This document shows positions 12,518 to 26,800 of a DNA stretch of 64,000 bases, piece after piece. The notes beneath the pieces are model-generated. The model saw only the letters and a program-made list of their open reading frames with translations, was not told where the DNA came from and made no database searches. This stretch comes from Trichomonas vaginalis G3. Taxonomy: Eukaryota; Parabasalia; Trichomonadida; Trichomonadidae. How positions within the stretch are numbered: position 1 is the first letter of the stretch; the number at the start of each line of letters is the position of its first letter. Made by a program: the position numbers and the translations under genes. The stretch is from positions 19,632,860 to 19,696,859 of the forward strand of contig NC_067204.1 of NCBI RefSeq assembly GCF_026262505.1. The letters run 5' to 3'.

Positions 12518-15500
12518 TATCAAAAGAAAGAGAATTCTATAAAACAATGATTAATATGAAAAGAAAGAGAAATTCATAAAACAATGATGAATATGAAAAG
12601 AAATATTATTATATAAAACAATGATTAATATGAAAAGAAAGAGAATGTCATAAAACAATGATTAATATGAAAAGAAAGAGAATGTCATAAAACAATGATG
12701 AATATGAAAAGAAAGAGAATAAGTTTCATGTTAACATCTGCACCATGATCAACTAGGAATTTGACAATTTCTATTGAATTCGCTTTGATGGCAATACTAA
12801 GAGGGCATTCATTAATATCGAGAGAAATTCATAAAACAATGATTAATATGAAAAGAAAGAGAATTCTATAAAACAATGATTAATATGAAAAGAAAGAGAA
12901 AGTAATAAAACAATGATTAATATGAAAAGAAAGAGAAATTCATAAAACAATGATTAATATGAAAAGAAAGAGAAATTCATAAAACAATGATTAATATGAA
13001 AAGAAAGAGAATTCTATAAAACAATGATTAATATGAAAAGAAAGAGAAAGTAATAAAACAATGATTAATATGAAAAGAAAGAGAAAGTAATAAAACAATG
13101 ATGAATATGAAAAGAAAGAGAATAAGTTTCATGTTAACATCTGCACCATGATCAACTAGGAATTTGACAATTTCTATTGAATTCGCTTTGATGGCAATAC
13201 TAAGAGGGCATTCATTAATATCGAGAGAAATTCATAAAACAATGATTAATATGAAAAGAAAGAGAATTCTATAAAACAATGATTAATATGAAAAGAAAGA
13301 GAATTCTATAAAACAATGATTAATATGAAAAGAAAGAGAATTCTATAAAACAATGATGAATATGAAAAGAAAGAGAATTCTATAAAACAATGATTAATAT
13401 GAAAAGAAAGAGAATTCTATAAAACAATGATTAATATGAAAAGAAAGAGAATTCTATAAAACAATGATGAATATGAAAAGAAAGAGAATTCTATAAAACA
13501 ATGATTAATATGAAAAGAAAGAGAATTCTATAAAACAATGATTAATATGAAAAGAAAGAGAAATTCATAAAACAATGATTAATATGAAAAGAAAGAGAAA
13601 TTCATAAAACAATGATTAATATGAAAAGAAAGAGAAATTCATAAAACAATGATTAATATGAAAAGAAATATTATTATATAAAACAATGATTAATATGAAA
13701 AGAAAGAGAATTCTATAAAACAATGATGAATATGAAAAGAAAGAGAATTCTATAAAACAATGATTAATATGAAAAGAAAGAGAATTCTATAAAACAATGA
13801 TTAATATGAAAAGAAAGAGAAAGTAATAAAACAATGATTAATATGAAAAGAAATATTATTATATAAAACAATGATTAATATGAAAAGAAAGAGAATTCTA
13901 TAAAACAATGATTAATATGAAAAGAAAGAGAATTCTATAAAACAATGATTAATATGAAAAGAAAGAGAAATTCATAAAACAATGATTAATATGAAAAGAA
14001 AGAGAATTCTATAAAACAATGATTAATATGAAAAGAAAGAGAAATTCATAAAACAATGATTAATATGAAAAGAAATATTATTATATAAAACAATGATTAA
14101 TATGAAAAGAAAGAGAATTAGATAAAACAATGATTAATATGAAAAGAAAGAGAATTCTATAAAACAATGATTAATATGAAAAGAAGAGAAATTCTATAAA
14201 ACAATGATTAATATGAAAAGAAAGAGAATTAGATAAAACAATGATTAATATGAAAAGAAAGAGAATTCTATAAAACAATGATGAATATGAAAAGAAAGAG
14301 AATTCTATAAAACAATGATTAATATGAAAAGAAAGAGAATTCTATAAAACAATGATTAATATGAAAAGAAATATTATTATATAAAACAATGATTAATATG
14401 AAAAGAAAGAGAATTCTATAAAACAATGATTAATATGAAAAGAAAGAGAATTCTATAAAACAATGATTAATATGAAAAGAAAGAGAAATTCATAAAACAA
14501 TGATTAATATGAAAAGAAAGAGAATTCTATAAAACAATGATTAATATGAAAAGAAAGAGAAAGTAATAAAACAATGATTAATATGAAAAGAAAGAGAAAT
14601 TCATAAAACAATGATTAATATGAAAAGAAAGAGAATTCTATAAAACAATGATTAATATGAAAAGAAAGAGAAATTCATAAAACAATGATTAATATGAAAA
14701 GAAATATTATTATATAAAACAATGATTAATATGAAAAGAAAGAGAATTAGATAAAACAATGATGAATATGAAAAGAAAGAGAATTCTATAAAACAATGAT
14801 TAATATGAAAAGAAAGAGAATTCTATAAAACAATGATTAATATGAAAAGAAATATTATTATATAAAACAATGATTAATATGAAAAGAAAGAGAATTCTAT
14901 AAAACAATGATTAATATGAAAAGAAAGAGAATGTCATAAAACAATGATGAATATGAAAAGAAAGAGAATAAGTTTCATGTTAACATCTGCACCATGATCA
15001 ACTAGGAATTGGACAATTTCTATTGAATTCGCTTTGATGGCAATACTAAGAGGGCATTCATTAATATCGAGAGAAATTCATAAAACAATGATTAATATGA
15101 AAAGAAAGAGAATTCTATAAAACAATGATTAATATGAAAAGAAAGAGAAAGTAATAAAACAATGATTAATATCAAAAGAAAGAGAATTCTATAAAACAAT
15201 GATTAATATGAAAAGAAAGACAAATTCATAAAACAATGATTAATATGAAAAGAAATATTATTATATAAAACAATGATTAATATGAAAAGAAAGAGAAAGT
15301 AATAAAACAATGATTAATATGAAAAGAAAGAGAAAGTAATAAAACAATGATGAATATGAAAAGAAAGAGAATAAGTTTCATGTTAACATCTGCACCATGA
15401 TCAACTAGGAATTTGACAATTTCTATTGAATTCGCTTTGATGGCAATACTAAGAGGGCATTCATTAATATCGAGAGAAATTCATAAAACAATGATTAATA

Positions 15501-15830
15501 TGAAAAGAAAGAGAATTCTATAAAACAATGATTAATATGAAAAGAAAGAGAATTCTATAAAACAATGATTAATATGAAAAGAAAGAGAATTCTATAAAAC
15601 AATGATGAATATGAAAAGAAAGAGAATTCTATAAAACAATGATTAATATGAAAAGAAAGAGAATTCTATAAAACAATGATTAATATGAAAAGAAAGAGAA
15701 TTCTATAAAACAATGATTAATATGAAAAGAAAGAGAAATTCATAAAACAATGATTAATATGAAAAGAAATATTATTATATAAAACAATGATTAATATGAA
15801 AAGAAATATTATTATATAAAACAATGATTA
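12518..15830. repeat. 37-bp satellite array, block 2, with four ankyrin segments
   Basis: Same unit and orientation as the left block. Ankyrin-derived segments begin at 12721, 13124, 14970 and 15373. The interval from 14970 to 15373 carries a marked order of units including the rare tail gacaaattcat and a gattaatatc core. The same order is found after the segments at 484, 9444, 10597, 18373 and 21771, which defines a higher-order unit. No gene is present. Confidence 0.96.
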
Positions 15831-17095
15831 CCCAGATTTTCCTTACTTTTACCACTCCCCATGTAATTTCTGGGGAAAACGATAATTCATTTTTTTTATG
15901 GATGAATAGATCGTTTTCCTAGAAAGGACCTCATATCTCTGGCTAAAAAGAGTGTCAGATCCTAAATAGATTATTGATCTAGTGTACAAATCCAATAAAA
16001 AGCCTATTTTTTTGGCTTTTTTGGTGCTCATTTTTTCGAAGATCTACATGAATATGGGGCAACCATCGGATTTTTTTGGTTAACCCACATCTTCATGTAG
16101 TCTGGACTATCTTTCCTCGAAGGACCTCTTTACGGGTGTAAAAACTCATAAAGTTCTCAAAAGATTCATTCTCGATCTCCATGCTGAAAGAATTTACAAT
16201 AAAAAAGAGATCTACGCATCAAACTACAGCCATAAATGAACTGAACCCCTAAAGCTCAGCTCTTAGTTTATCAAAAACGTCGAAATCCTTCTCATTGCAA
16301 TCAAATTTTCTCAATAACTCATAAGAAAAATCGAATTTTGATTAAGCCGATGTTATAGGTATCACAAATACTACAAACTTGAGCAATATCGAAATTGCCA
16401 GCAAAAGTTTGAAATTGCATTGCTCATATTTGTTTTGTAAACTAAAAATCTGCTTATATTATTCATTAATTTTTTATATATTATTCATATACTTTAATAA
16501 AAACAATACTATTTCACCTTAAAAATGAATTTCATAAGTCAATATTATTTTTTTGAAAATGTATCAATTTTCGATTAAAACAACATGAGAATAAAATTTA
16601 CGCAAAATTATTTTAAAAAATGGTTTTAAAAATTTACAATTGATGAAGAATAAGATTGCAAGAAGTTTTGAAGTTTAATTTTAAGAAAAAAAATTCGGAT
16701 ATTATTCATGGATCTAAGTAATCTGATATTTGAGTATCGGCACTATGCCTAAAACATATATTTATAGTTTTTTTGGATTTTTATGATTTTAAATATATTC
16801 AAATTTGGCAATCCAATAGATTTTTAAAAAATAGGTAAATAAAAATAGATTACATATGCAGCAGATTTAGAACATGAAACAAATCTTATAGTGACCCAAA
16901 AAAAATTCATGATTCAAAAAAGAAAAAAATTGGCTAAATGGGAATCAAACCTTGGCATAATGAATCATTATGTCGGATGTTTCCACTACACCAGCAGTTC
17001 GAAAAATACCCTTAGTGGTTCTATTTAATAGCTACTCCCAACGATAGGCGGTGTCCCCAGCTTTAGAGAGGTGGTAAAAGTAAGGAAAATCTGGG
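15831..17095. mobile_element. TA-flanked DNA element D, copy 1
   Basis: A 1265-bp insertion with terminal inverted repeats: left cccagattttccttactttt, right end its complement (aaaagtaaggaaaatctggg), about 25 bases perfect. TA lies on both sides (15829-15830 and 17096-17097), and removing the element restores the satellite sequence gattaatatc. A TA target and clean inverted ends fit a Tc1/mariner-type non-autonomous element. The interior encodes no transposase. A 60-residue open frame at the left end is not kept in copy 3. Near the right end is a tRNA-like module on the minus strand. The same element recurs at 19232 and 22628. Confidence 0.85.
16930..17000 (-). promoter_or_regulatory. tRNA-like internal Pol III promoter in element D1
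   Basis: Read on the minus strand there is an A-box-like TGGTGTAGTGG (16983-16993). After 31 bases comes a B-box-like GGTTTGATTCC (16941-16951), and just downstream a run of seven T. The box spacing equals that of a tRNA gene. A four-pair D stem (GTGT/ACAT) can be drawn, and a perfect hairpin (cataatga/tcattatg) sits where the anticodon arm would be. The T stem and acceptor stem do not pair well and the loop lacks a normal anticodon context, so I read it as a degenerate tRNA-derived promoter, not a working tRNA gene. Confidence 0.4.
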
Positions 17096-19231
17096 TAATA
17101 TCAAAAGAAAGAGAATTCTATAAAACAATGATTAATATGAAAAGAAAGAGAAATTCATAAAACAATGATGAATATGAAAAGAAATATTATTATATAAAAC
17201 AATGATTAATATGAAAAGAAAGAGAATGTCATAAAACAATGATTAATATGAAAAGAAAGAGAATGTCATAAAACAATGATGAATATGAAAAGAAAGAGAA
17301 TAAGTTTCATGTTAACATCTGCACCATGATCAACTAGGAATTGGACAATTTCTATTGAATTCGCTTTGATGGCAATACTAAGAGGGCATTCATTAATATC
17401 GAGAGAAATTCATAAAACAATGATTAATATGAAAAGAAAGAGAATTAGATAAAACAATGATTAATATGAAAAGAAAGAGAAAGTAATAAAACAATGATTA
17501 ATATGAAAAGAAAGAGAAATTCATAAAACAATGATTAATATGAAAAGAAAGAGAATTCTATAAAACAATGATTATATGAAAAGAAAGAGAAATTCTATAA
17601 AACAATGATTAATATGAAAAGAAAGAGAATTAGATAAAACAATGATTAATATGAAAAGAAAGAGAATTCTATAAAACAATGATGAATATGAAAAGAAAGA
17701 GAATTCTATAAAAACAATGATTAATATGAAAAGAAAGAGAATTCTATAAAACAATGATTAATATGAAAAGAAATATTATTATATAAAACAATGATTAATA
17801 TGAAAAGAAAGAGAATTCTATAAAACAATGATTAATATGAAAAGAAAGAGAATTCTATAAAACAATGATTAATATGAAAAAAGAAGAGAAATTCATAAAA
17901 CAATGATTAATATGAAAAGAAAGAGAATTCTATAAAACAATGATTAATATGAAAAGAAAGAGAAAGTAATAAAACAATGATTAATATGAAAAGAAAAGAG
18001 AAATTCATAAAACAATGATTAATATGAAAAGAAAGAGAATTCTATAAAACAATGATTAATATGAAAAGAAAGAGAAATTCATAAAACAATGATTAATATG
18101 AAAAGAAATATTATTATATAAAACAATGATTAATATGAAAAGAAAGAGAATTAGATAAAACAATGATGAATATGAAAAGAAAGAGAATTCTATAAAACAA
18201 TGATTAATATGAAAAGAAAGAGAATTCTATAAAACAATGATTAATATGAAAAGAAATATTATTATATAAAACAATGATTAATATGAAAAGAAAGAGAATT
18301 CTAAAAACAATGATTAATATGAAAAGAAAGAGAATGTCATAAAACAATGATGAATATGAAAAGAAAGAGAATAAGTTTCATGTTAACATCTGCACCATGA
18401 TCAACTAGGAATTGGACAATTTCTATTGAATTCGCTTTGATGGCAATACTAAGAGGGCATTCATTAATATCGAGAGAAATTCATAAAACAATGATTAATA
18501 TGAAAAGAAAGAGAATTCTATAAAACAATGATTAATATGAAAAGAAAGAGAAAGTAATAAAACAATGATTAATATCAAAAGAAAGAGAATTCTATAAAAC
18601 AATGATTAATATGAAAAGAAAGACAAATTCATAAAACAATGATTAATATGAAAAGAAATATTATTATATAAAACAATGATTAATATGAAAAGAAAGAGAA
18701 AGTAATAAAACAATGATTAATATGAAAAGAAAGAGAAAGTAAAAAACAATGATGAATATGAAAAGAAAGAGAATAAGTTTCATGTTAACATCTGCACCAT
18801 GATCAACTAGGAATTTGACAATTTCTATTGAATTCGCTTTGATGCAATACTAAGAGGGCATTCATTAATATCGAGAGAAATTCATAAAACAATGATTAAT
18901 ATGAAAAGAAAGAGAATTCTATAAAACAATGATTAATATGAAAAGAAAGAGAATTCTATAAAACAATGATTAATATGAAAAGAAAGAGAATTCTATAAAA
19001 CAATGATGAATATGAAAAGAAAGAGAATTCTATAAAACAATGATTAATATGAAAAGAAAGAGAATTCTATAAAACAATGATTAATATGAAAAGAAAGAGA
19101 ATTCTATAAAACAATGATTAATATGAAAAGAAAGAGAAATTCATAAAACAATGATTAATATGAAAAGAAATATTATTATATAAAACAATGATTAATATGA
19201 AAAGAAATATTATTATATAAAACAATGATTA
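17096..19231. repeat. 37-bp satellite array, block 3, with three ankyrin segments
   Basis: About 2136 bp of the same satellite. Ankyrin-derived segments begin at 17302, 18373 and 18775. Its unit order matches block 4 almost unit for unit, so blocks 3 and 4, each with a D element, are consecutive copies of a ~3.4-kb higher-order repeat. No gene is present. Confidence 0.96.
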
Positions 19232-20493
19232 CCCAGATTTTCCTTACTTTTACCACTCCCCATGTAATTTCTGGGGAAAACGATAATTCATTTTTTTTAT
19301 GGATGAATAGATCGTTTTCCTAGAAAGGACCTCATATCTCTGGCTAAAAAGAGTGTCAGATCCTAAATAGATTATTGATCTAGTGTACAAATCCAATAAA
19401 AAGCCTATTTTTTTGGCTTTTTTGGTGCTCATTTTTTCGAAGATCTACATGAATATGGGGCAACCATCGGATTTTTTGGTTAACCCACATCTTCATGTAG
19501 TCTGGACTATCTTTCCTCGAAGGACCTCTTTACGGGTGTAAAAACTCATAAAGTTCTCAAAAGATTCATTCTCGATCTCCATGCTGAAAGAATTTACAAT
19601 AAAAAAGAGATCTACGCATCAAACTACAGCCATAAATGAACTGAACCCCTAAAGCTCAGCTCTTAGTTATCAAAACGTCGAAATCCTTCTCATTGCAATC
19701 AAATTTTCTCAATAACTCATAAGAAAAATCGAATTTTGATTAAGCCGATGTTATAGGTATCACAAATACTACAAACTTGAGCAATATCGAAATTGCCAGC
19801 AAAAGTTTGAAATTGCATTGCTCATATTTGTTTTGTAAACTAAAAATCTGCTTATATTATTCATTAATTTTTTATATATTATTCATATACTTTAATAAAA
19901 ACAATACTATTTCACCTTAAAAATGAATTTCATAAGTCAATATTATTTTTTTGAAAATGTATCAATTTTCGATTAAAACAACATGAGAATAAAATTTACG
20001 CAAAATTATTTTAAAAAATGGTTTTAAAAATTTACAATTGATGAAGAATAAGATTGCAAGAAGTTTTGAAGTTTAATTTTAAGAAAAAAAATTCGGATAT
20101 TATTCATGGATCTAAGTAATCTGATATTTGAGTATCGGCACTATGCCTAAAACATATATTTATAGTTTTTTGGATTTTTATGATTTTAAATATATTCAAA
20201 TTTGGCAATCCAATAGATTTTTAAAAAATAGGTAAAATAAAAATAGATTACATATGCAGCAGATTTAGAACATGAAACAAATCTTATAGTGACCCAAAAA
20301 AAATTCATGATTCAAAAAAGAAAAAAATTGGCTAAATGGGAATCAAACCTTGGCATAATGAATCATTATGTCGGATGTTTCCACTACACCAGCAGTTCGA
20401 AAAATACCCTTAGTGGTTCTATTTAATAGCTACTCCCAACGATAGGCGGTGTCCCCAGCTTTAGAGAGGTGGTAAAAGTAAGGAAAATCTGGG
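19232..20493. mobile_element. TA-flanked DNA element D, copy 2
   Basis: A 1262-bp copy of the element at 15831, with the same ends, the same TA flanks (19230-19231 and 20494-20495) and the same satellite context. It differs from copy 1 by a handful of one-base indels. The shared position within the higher-order repeat shows that it was multiplied with its surroundings, not inserted anew. Confidence 0.85.
20328..20398 (-). promoter_or_regulatory. tRNA-like internal Pol III promoter in element D2
   Basis: The A-box-like (20381-20391) and B-box-like (20339-20349) words, the T run and the central hairpin are identical to those in D1. The same reservations about the weak T and acceptor stems apply. 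Confidence 0.4.
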
Positions 20494-22627
20494 TAATATC
20501 AAAAGAAAGAGAATTCTATAAAACAATGATTAATATGAAAAGAAAGAGAAATTCATAAAACAATGATGAATATGAAAAGAAATATTATTATATAAAACAA
20601 TGATTAATATGAAAAGAAAGAGAATGTCATAAAACAATGATTAATATGAAAAGAAAGAGAATGTCATAAAACAATGATGAATATGAAAAGAAAGAGAATA
20701 AGTTTCATGTTAACATCTGCACCATGATCAACTAGGAATTGGACAATTTCTATTGAATTCGCTTTGATGGCAATACTAAGAGGGCATTCATTAATATCGA
20801 GAGAAATTCATAAAACAATGATTAATATGAAAAGAAAGAGAATTAGATAAAACAATGATTAATATGAAAAGAAAGAGAAAGTAATAAAACAATGATTAAT
20901 ATGAAAAGAAAGAGAAATTCATAAAACAATGATTAATATGAAAAGAAAGAGAATTCTATAAAACAATGATTAATATGAAAAGAAAGAGAAATTCTATAAA
21001 ACAATGATTAATATGAAAAGAAAGAGAATTAGATAAAACAATGATTAATATGAAAAGAAAGAGAATTCTATAAAACAATGATGAATATGAAAAGAAAGAG
21101 AATTCTATAAAACAATGATTAATATGAAAAGAAAGAGAATTCTATAAAACAATGATTAATATGAAAAGAAATATTATTATATAAAACAATGATTAATATG
21201 AAAAGAAAGAGAATTCTATAAAACAATGATTAATATGAAAAGAAAGAGAATTCTATAAAACAATGATTAATATGAAAAGAAAGAGAAATTCATAAAACAA
21301 TGATTAATATGAAAAGAAAGAGAATTCTATAAAACAATGATTAATATGAAAAGAAAGAGAAAGTAATAAAACAATGATTAATATGAAAAGAAAGAGAAAT
21401 TCATAAAACAATGATTAATATGAAAAGAAAGAGAATTCTATAAAACAATGATTAATATGAAAAGAAAGAGAAATTCATAAAACAATGATTAATATGAAAA
21501 GAAATATTATTATATAAAACAATTGATTAATATGAAAAGAAAGAGAATTAGATAAAACAATGATGAATATGAAAAGAAAGAGAATTCTATAAAACAATGA
21601 TTAATATGAAAAGAAAGAGAATTCTATAAAACAATGATTAATATGAAAAGAAATATTATTATATAAAACAATGATTAATATGAAAAGAAAGAGAATTCTA
21701 TAAAACAATGATTAATATGAAAAGAAAGAGAATGTCATAAAACAATGATGAATATGAAAAGAAAGAGAATAAGTTTCATGTTAACATCTGCACCATGATC
21801 AACTAGGAATTGGACAATTTCTATTGAATTCGCTTTGATGGCAATACTAAGAGGGCATTCATTAATATCGAGAGAAATTCATAAAACAATGATTAATATG
21901 AAAAGAAAGAGAATTCTATAAAACAATGATTAATATGAAAAGAAAGAGAAAGTAATAAAACAATGATTAATATCAAAAGAAAGAGAATTCTATAAAACAA
22001 TGATTAATATGAAAAGAAAGACAAATTCATAAAACAATGATTAATATGAAAAGAAATATTATTATATAAAACAATGATTAATATGAAAGAAAGAGAAAGT
22101 AATAAAACAATGATTAATATGAAAAGAAAGAGAAAGTAATAAAACAATGATGAATATGAAAAGAAAGAGAATAAGTTTCATGTTAACATCTGCACCATGA
22201 TCAACTAGGAATTTGACAATTTCTATTGAATTCGCTTTGATGGCAATACTAAGAGGGCATTCATTAATATCGAGAGAAATTCATAAAACAATGATTAATA
22301 TGAAAAGAAAGAGAATTCTAAAACAATGATTAATATGAAAAGAAAGAGAATTCTATAAAACAATGATTAATATGAAAAGAAAGAGAATTCTATAAAACAA
22401 TGATGAATATGAAAAGAAAGAGAATTCTATAAAACAATGATTAATATGAAAAGAAAGAGAATTCTATAAAACAATGATTAATATGAAAAGAAAGAGAATT
22501 CTATAAAACAATGATTAATATGAAAAGAAAAGAAATTCATAAAACAATGATTAATATGAAAAGAAATATTATTATATAAAACAATGATTAATATGAAAAG
22601 AAATATTATTATATAAAACAATGATTA
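20494..22627. repeat. 37-bp satellite array, block 4, with three ankyrin segments
   Basis: About 2134 bp, paralogous to block 3. Ankyrin-derived segments begin at 20700, 21771 and 22173, at the same offsets from the preceding D element as in block 3. No gene is present. Confidence 0.96.
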
Positions 22628-23891
22628 CCCAGATTTTCCTTACTTTTACCACTCCCCATGTAATTTCTGGGGAAAACGATAATTCATTTTTTTATGGATG
22701 AATAGATCGTTTTCCTAGAAAGGACCTCATATCTCTGGCTAAAAAAGAGTGTCAGATCCTAAATAGATTATTGATCTAGTGTACAAATCCAATAAAAAGC
22801 CTATTTTTTTGGCTTTTTTGGTGCTCATTTTTTCGAAGATCTACATGAATATGGGGCAACCATCGGATTTTTTTGGTTAACCCACATCTTCATGTAGTCT
22901 GGACTATCTTTCCTCGAAGGACCTCTTTACGGGTGTAAAAACTCATAAAGTTCTCAAAAGATTCATTCTCGATCTCCATGCTGAAAGAATTTACAATAAA
23001 AAAGAGATCTACGCATCAAACTACAGCCATAAATGAACTGAACCCCTAAAGCTCAGCTCTTAGTTTATCAAAAACGTCGAAATCCTTCTCATTGCAATCA
23101 AATTTTCTCAATAACTCATAAGAAAAATCGAATTTTGATTAAGCCGATGTTAAGGTATCACAAATACTACAAACTTGAGCAATATCGAAATTGCCAGCAA
23201 AAGTTGAAATTGCATTGCTCATATTTGTTTTGTAAACTAAAAATCTGCTTATATTATTCATTAATTTTTTATATATTATTCATATACTTTAATAAAAACA
23301 ATACTATTTCACCTTAAAATGAATTTCATAAGTCAATATTATTTTTTGAAAATGTATCAATTTTCGATTAAAACAACATGAGAATAAAATTTACGCAAAA
23401 TTAATTTTAAAAAATGGTTTTAAAAATTTACAATTGATGAAGAATAAGATTGCAAGAAGTTTTGAAGTTAATTTTAAGAAAAAAAATTCGGATATTATTC
23501 ATGGATCTAAGTAATCTGATATATTTGAGTATCGGCACTATGCCTAAAACATATATTTATAGTTTTTTTGGATTTTTATGATTTTAAATATATTCAAATT
23601 TGGCAATCCAATAGATTTTTAAAAAATAGGTAAATAAAAATAGATTACATATGCAGCAGATTTAGAACATGAAACAAATCTTATAGTGACCCAAAAAAAA
23701 TTCATGATTCAAAAAAGAAAAAAATTGGCTAAATGGGAATCAAACCTTGCATAATGAATCATTATGTCGGATGTTTCCACACTACACCAGCAGTTCGAAA
23801 AATACCCTTAGTGGTTCTATTTAATAGCTACTCCCAACGATAGGCGGTGTCCCCAGCTTTAGAGAGGTGGTAAAAGTAAGGAAAATCTGGG
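22628..23891. mobile_element. TA-flanked DNA element D, copy 3
   Basis: A 1264-bp copy with TA flanks at 22626-22627 and 23892-23893. It carries more small indels than copies 1 and 2; they break the short terminal open frame seen in those copies and alter the A-box of the tRNA-like module (23725-23797) by two inserted bases. A 60-residue plus-strand frame at 23135-23317 arises from such an indel and is not a gene. Confidence 0.85.
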
Positions 23892-26800
23892 TAATATCAA
23901 AAGAAAAGAGAATTCTATAAAACAATGATTAATATGAAAAGAAAGAGAAATTCATAAAACAATGATGAATATGAAAAGAAATATTATTATATAAAACAAT
24001 GATTAATATGAAAAGAAAGAGAATGTCATAAAACAATGATTAATATGAAAAGAAAGAGAATGTCATAAAACAATGATGAATATGAAAAGAAAGAGAATAA
24101 GTTTCATGTTAACATCTGCACCATGATCAACTAGGAATTGGACAATTTCTATTGAATTCGCTTTGATGGCAATACTAAGAGGGCATTCATTAATATCGAG
24201 AGAAATTCATAAAACAATGATTAATATGAAAAGAAAGAGAATTCTATAAAACAATGATTAATATGAAAAAGAAAGAGAAAGTAATAAAAACAATGATTAA
24301 TATGAAAAGAAAGAGAAATTCATAAAAACAATGATTAATATGAAAAGAAAGAGAAATTCATAAAACAATGATTAATATGAAAAGAAAGAGAATTCTATAA
24401 AACAATGATTAATATGAAAAGAAAGAGAAAGTAATAAAACAATGATTAATATGAAAAGAAAGAGAAAGTAATAAAACAATGATGAATATGAAAAGAAAGA
24501 GAATAAGTTTCATGTTAACATCTGCACCATGATCAACTAGGAATTTGACAATTTCTATTGAATTCGCTTTGATGGCAATACAAGAGGGCATTCATTAATA
24601 TCGAGAGAAATTCATAAAACAATGATTAATATGAAAAGAAGAGAATTCTATAAAACAATGATTAATATGAAAAGAAAGAGAATTCTATAAAACAATGATT
24701 AATATGAAAAGAAAGAGAATTCTATAAAACAATGATGAATATGAAAGAAAAGAGAATTCTATAAAACAATGATTAATATGAAAAGAAAGAGAATTCTATA
24801 AAACAATGATTAATATGAAAAGAAAGAGAATTCTATAAAACAATGATTAATATGAAAAGAAAGAGAATTCTATAAAACAATGATTAATATGAAAAGAAAG
24901 AGAATTCTATAAAACAATGATTAATATGAAAAGAAAGAGAATTCATAAAACAATGATTAATATGAAAAGAAATATTATTATATAAAACAATGATTAATAT
25001 GAAAAGAAGAGAATTCTATAAAACAATGATGAATATGAAAAGAAAGAGAATTCTATAAAACAATGATTAATATGAAAAGAAAGAGAATTCTATAAAACAA
25101 TGATTAATATGAAAAGAAATATTATTATATAAAACAATGATTAATATGAAAAGAAAAGAGAATTCTATAAAACAATGATTAATATGAAAAGAAAGAGAAT
25201 TCTATAAAACAATGATTAATATGAAAAGAAAGAGAATTCTAATAAAACAATGATTAATATGAAAAAAAGAGAATTCTATAAAAAACAATGATTAATATGA
25301 AAAGAGAAGAGAAATCTATAAAACAATGATTAATATGAAAAGAAAGAGAATTCATAAAACAATGATTAATATGAAAAGAAAGAGAATTCTATAAAACAAT
25401 GATTAATATGAAAAGAAAGAGAATTCATAAAACAATGATTAATATGAAAAGAAATATTATTATATAAAACAATGATTAATATGAAAAGAAAGAGATTAAT
25501 AAAACAATGATTAATATGAAAAGAAAGAGAATTCTATAAAACAATGATTAATATGAAAAGAAAGAGAAATTCATAAAACAATGATTAATATGAAAAGAAA
25601 TATTATTATATAAAACAATGATTAATATGAAAAGAAAGAGAATTCATAAAACAATGATGAATATGAAAAGAAAGAGAATTCTATAAAACAATGATTAATA
25701 TGAAAAGAAAGAGAAAGTAATAAAACAATGATTAATATGAAAAGAAAGAGATTATATAAAACAATGATTAATATGAAAAGAAAGAGAATTCTATAAAACA
25801 ATGATTAATATGAAAAGAAAGAGAATTCTATAAAACAATGATTAATATGAAAAGAAAGAGAAATTCATAAAACAATGATTAATATGAAAAGAAAGAGAAT
25901 TCTATAAAACAATGATTAATATGAAAAGAAAGAGAAAGTAAAAACAATGATTAATATGAAAAGAAAGAGAATTATAAAACAATGATTAATATGAAAAGAA
26001 AGAGAATTCTATAAAACAATGATTAATATGAAAAGAAAGAGAATTCTATAAAACAATGATTAATATGAAAAGAAAGAGAAATTCATAAAACAATGATTAA
26101 TATGAAAAGAAAGAGAATTCTATAAAACAATGATTAATATGAAAAGAAAGAGAATTCTATAAAACAATGATTAATATGAAAAGAAAGAGAATTCTATAAA
26201 ACAATGATTAATATGAAAAGAAAGAGAATTCTATAAAACAATGATTAATATGAAAAGAAAGAGAATTCTATAAAACAATGATTAATATGAAAAGAAAGAG
26301 AATTCTATAAAACAATGATTAATATGAAAAGAAAGAGAATTCTATAAAACAATGATTAATATGAAAAGAAAGAGAATTCTATAAAACAATGATTAATATG
26401 AAAAGAAAGAGAATTCTATAAAACAATGATTAATATGAAAAGAAAGAGAATTCTAAAACAATGATTAATATGAAAAGAAAGAGAATTCTATAAAACAATG
26501 ATTAATATGAAAAGAAAGAGAATTCTATAAAACAATGATTAATATGAAAAGAAAGAGAAATTCATAAAACAATGATTAATATGAAAAGAAATAATATATA
26601 AACAATGATTAATATGAAAAGAAAGAGATTTATAAAACAATGATTAATATGAAAAGAAAGAGAATTCTATAAAACAATGATTAATATGAAAAGAAAGAGA
26701 ATTCTATAAAACAATGATTAATATGAAAAGAAAGAGAATTCATAAAACAATGATTAATATGAAAAGAAAGAGAATTCTATAAAACAATGATTAATATGAA

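Noticed and set aside
15849-16031. A 60-residue minus-strand frame at the left end of element D (also 19250-19432)
   Set aside because: It ends inside the inverted terminal repeat and is broken in the third copy by indels; identity of the first two reflects recent duplication.
16930-17000. A functional tRNA gene
   Set aside because: The acceptor and T stems do not pair and the anticodon loop lacks U33, so only a tRNA-derived promoter-like module is claimed.
24409-24591. A 60-residue frame containing ankyrin sequence, as a possible ankyrin gene
   Set aside because: It is one satellite-borne ankyrin segment read into satellite; the first residues depend on a one-base loss specific to this copy.
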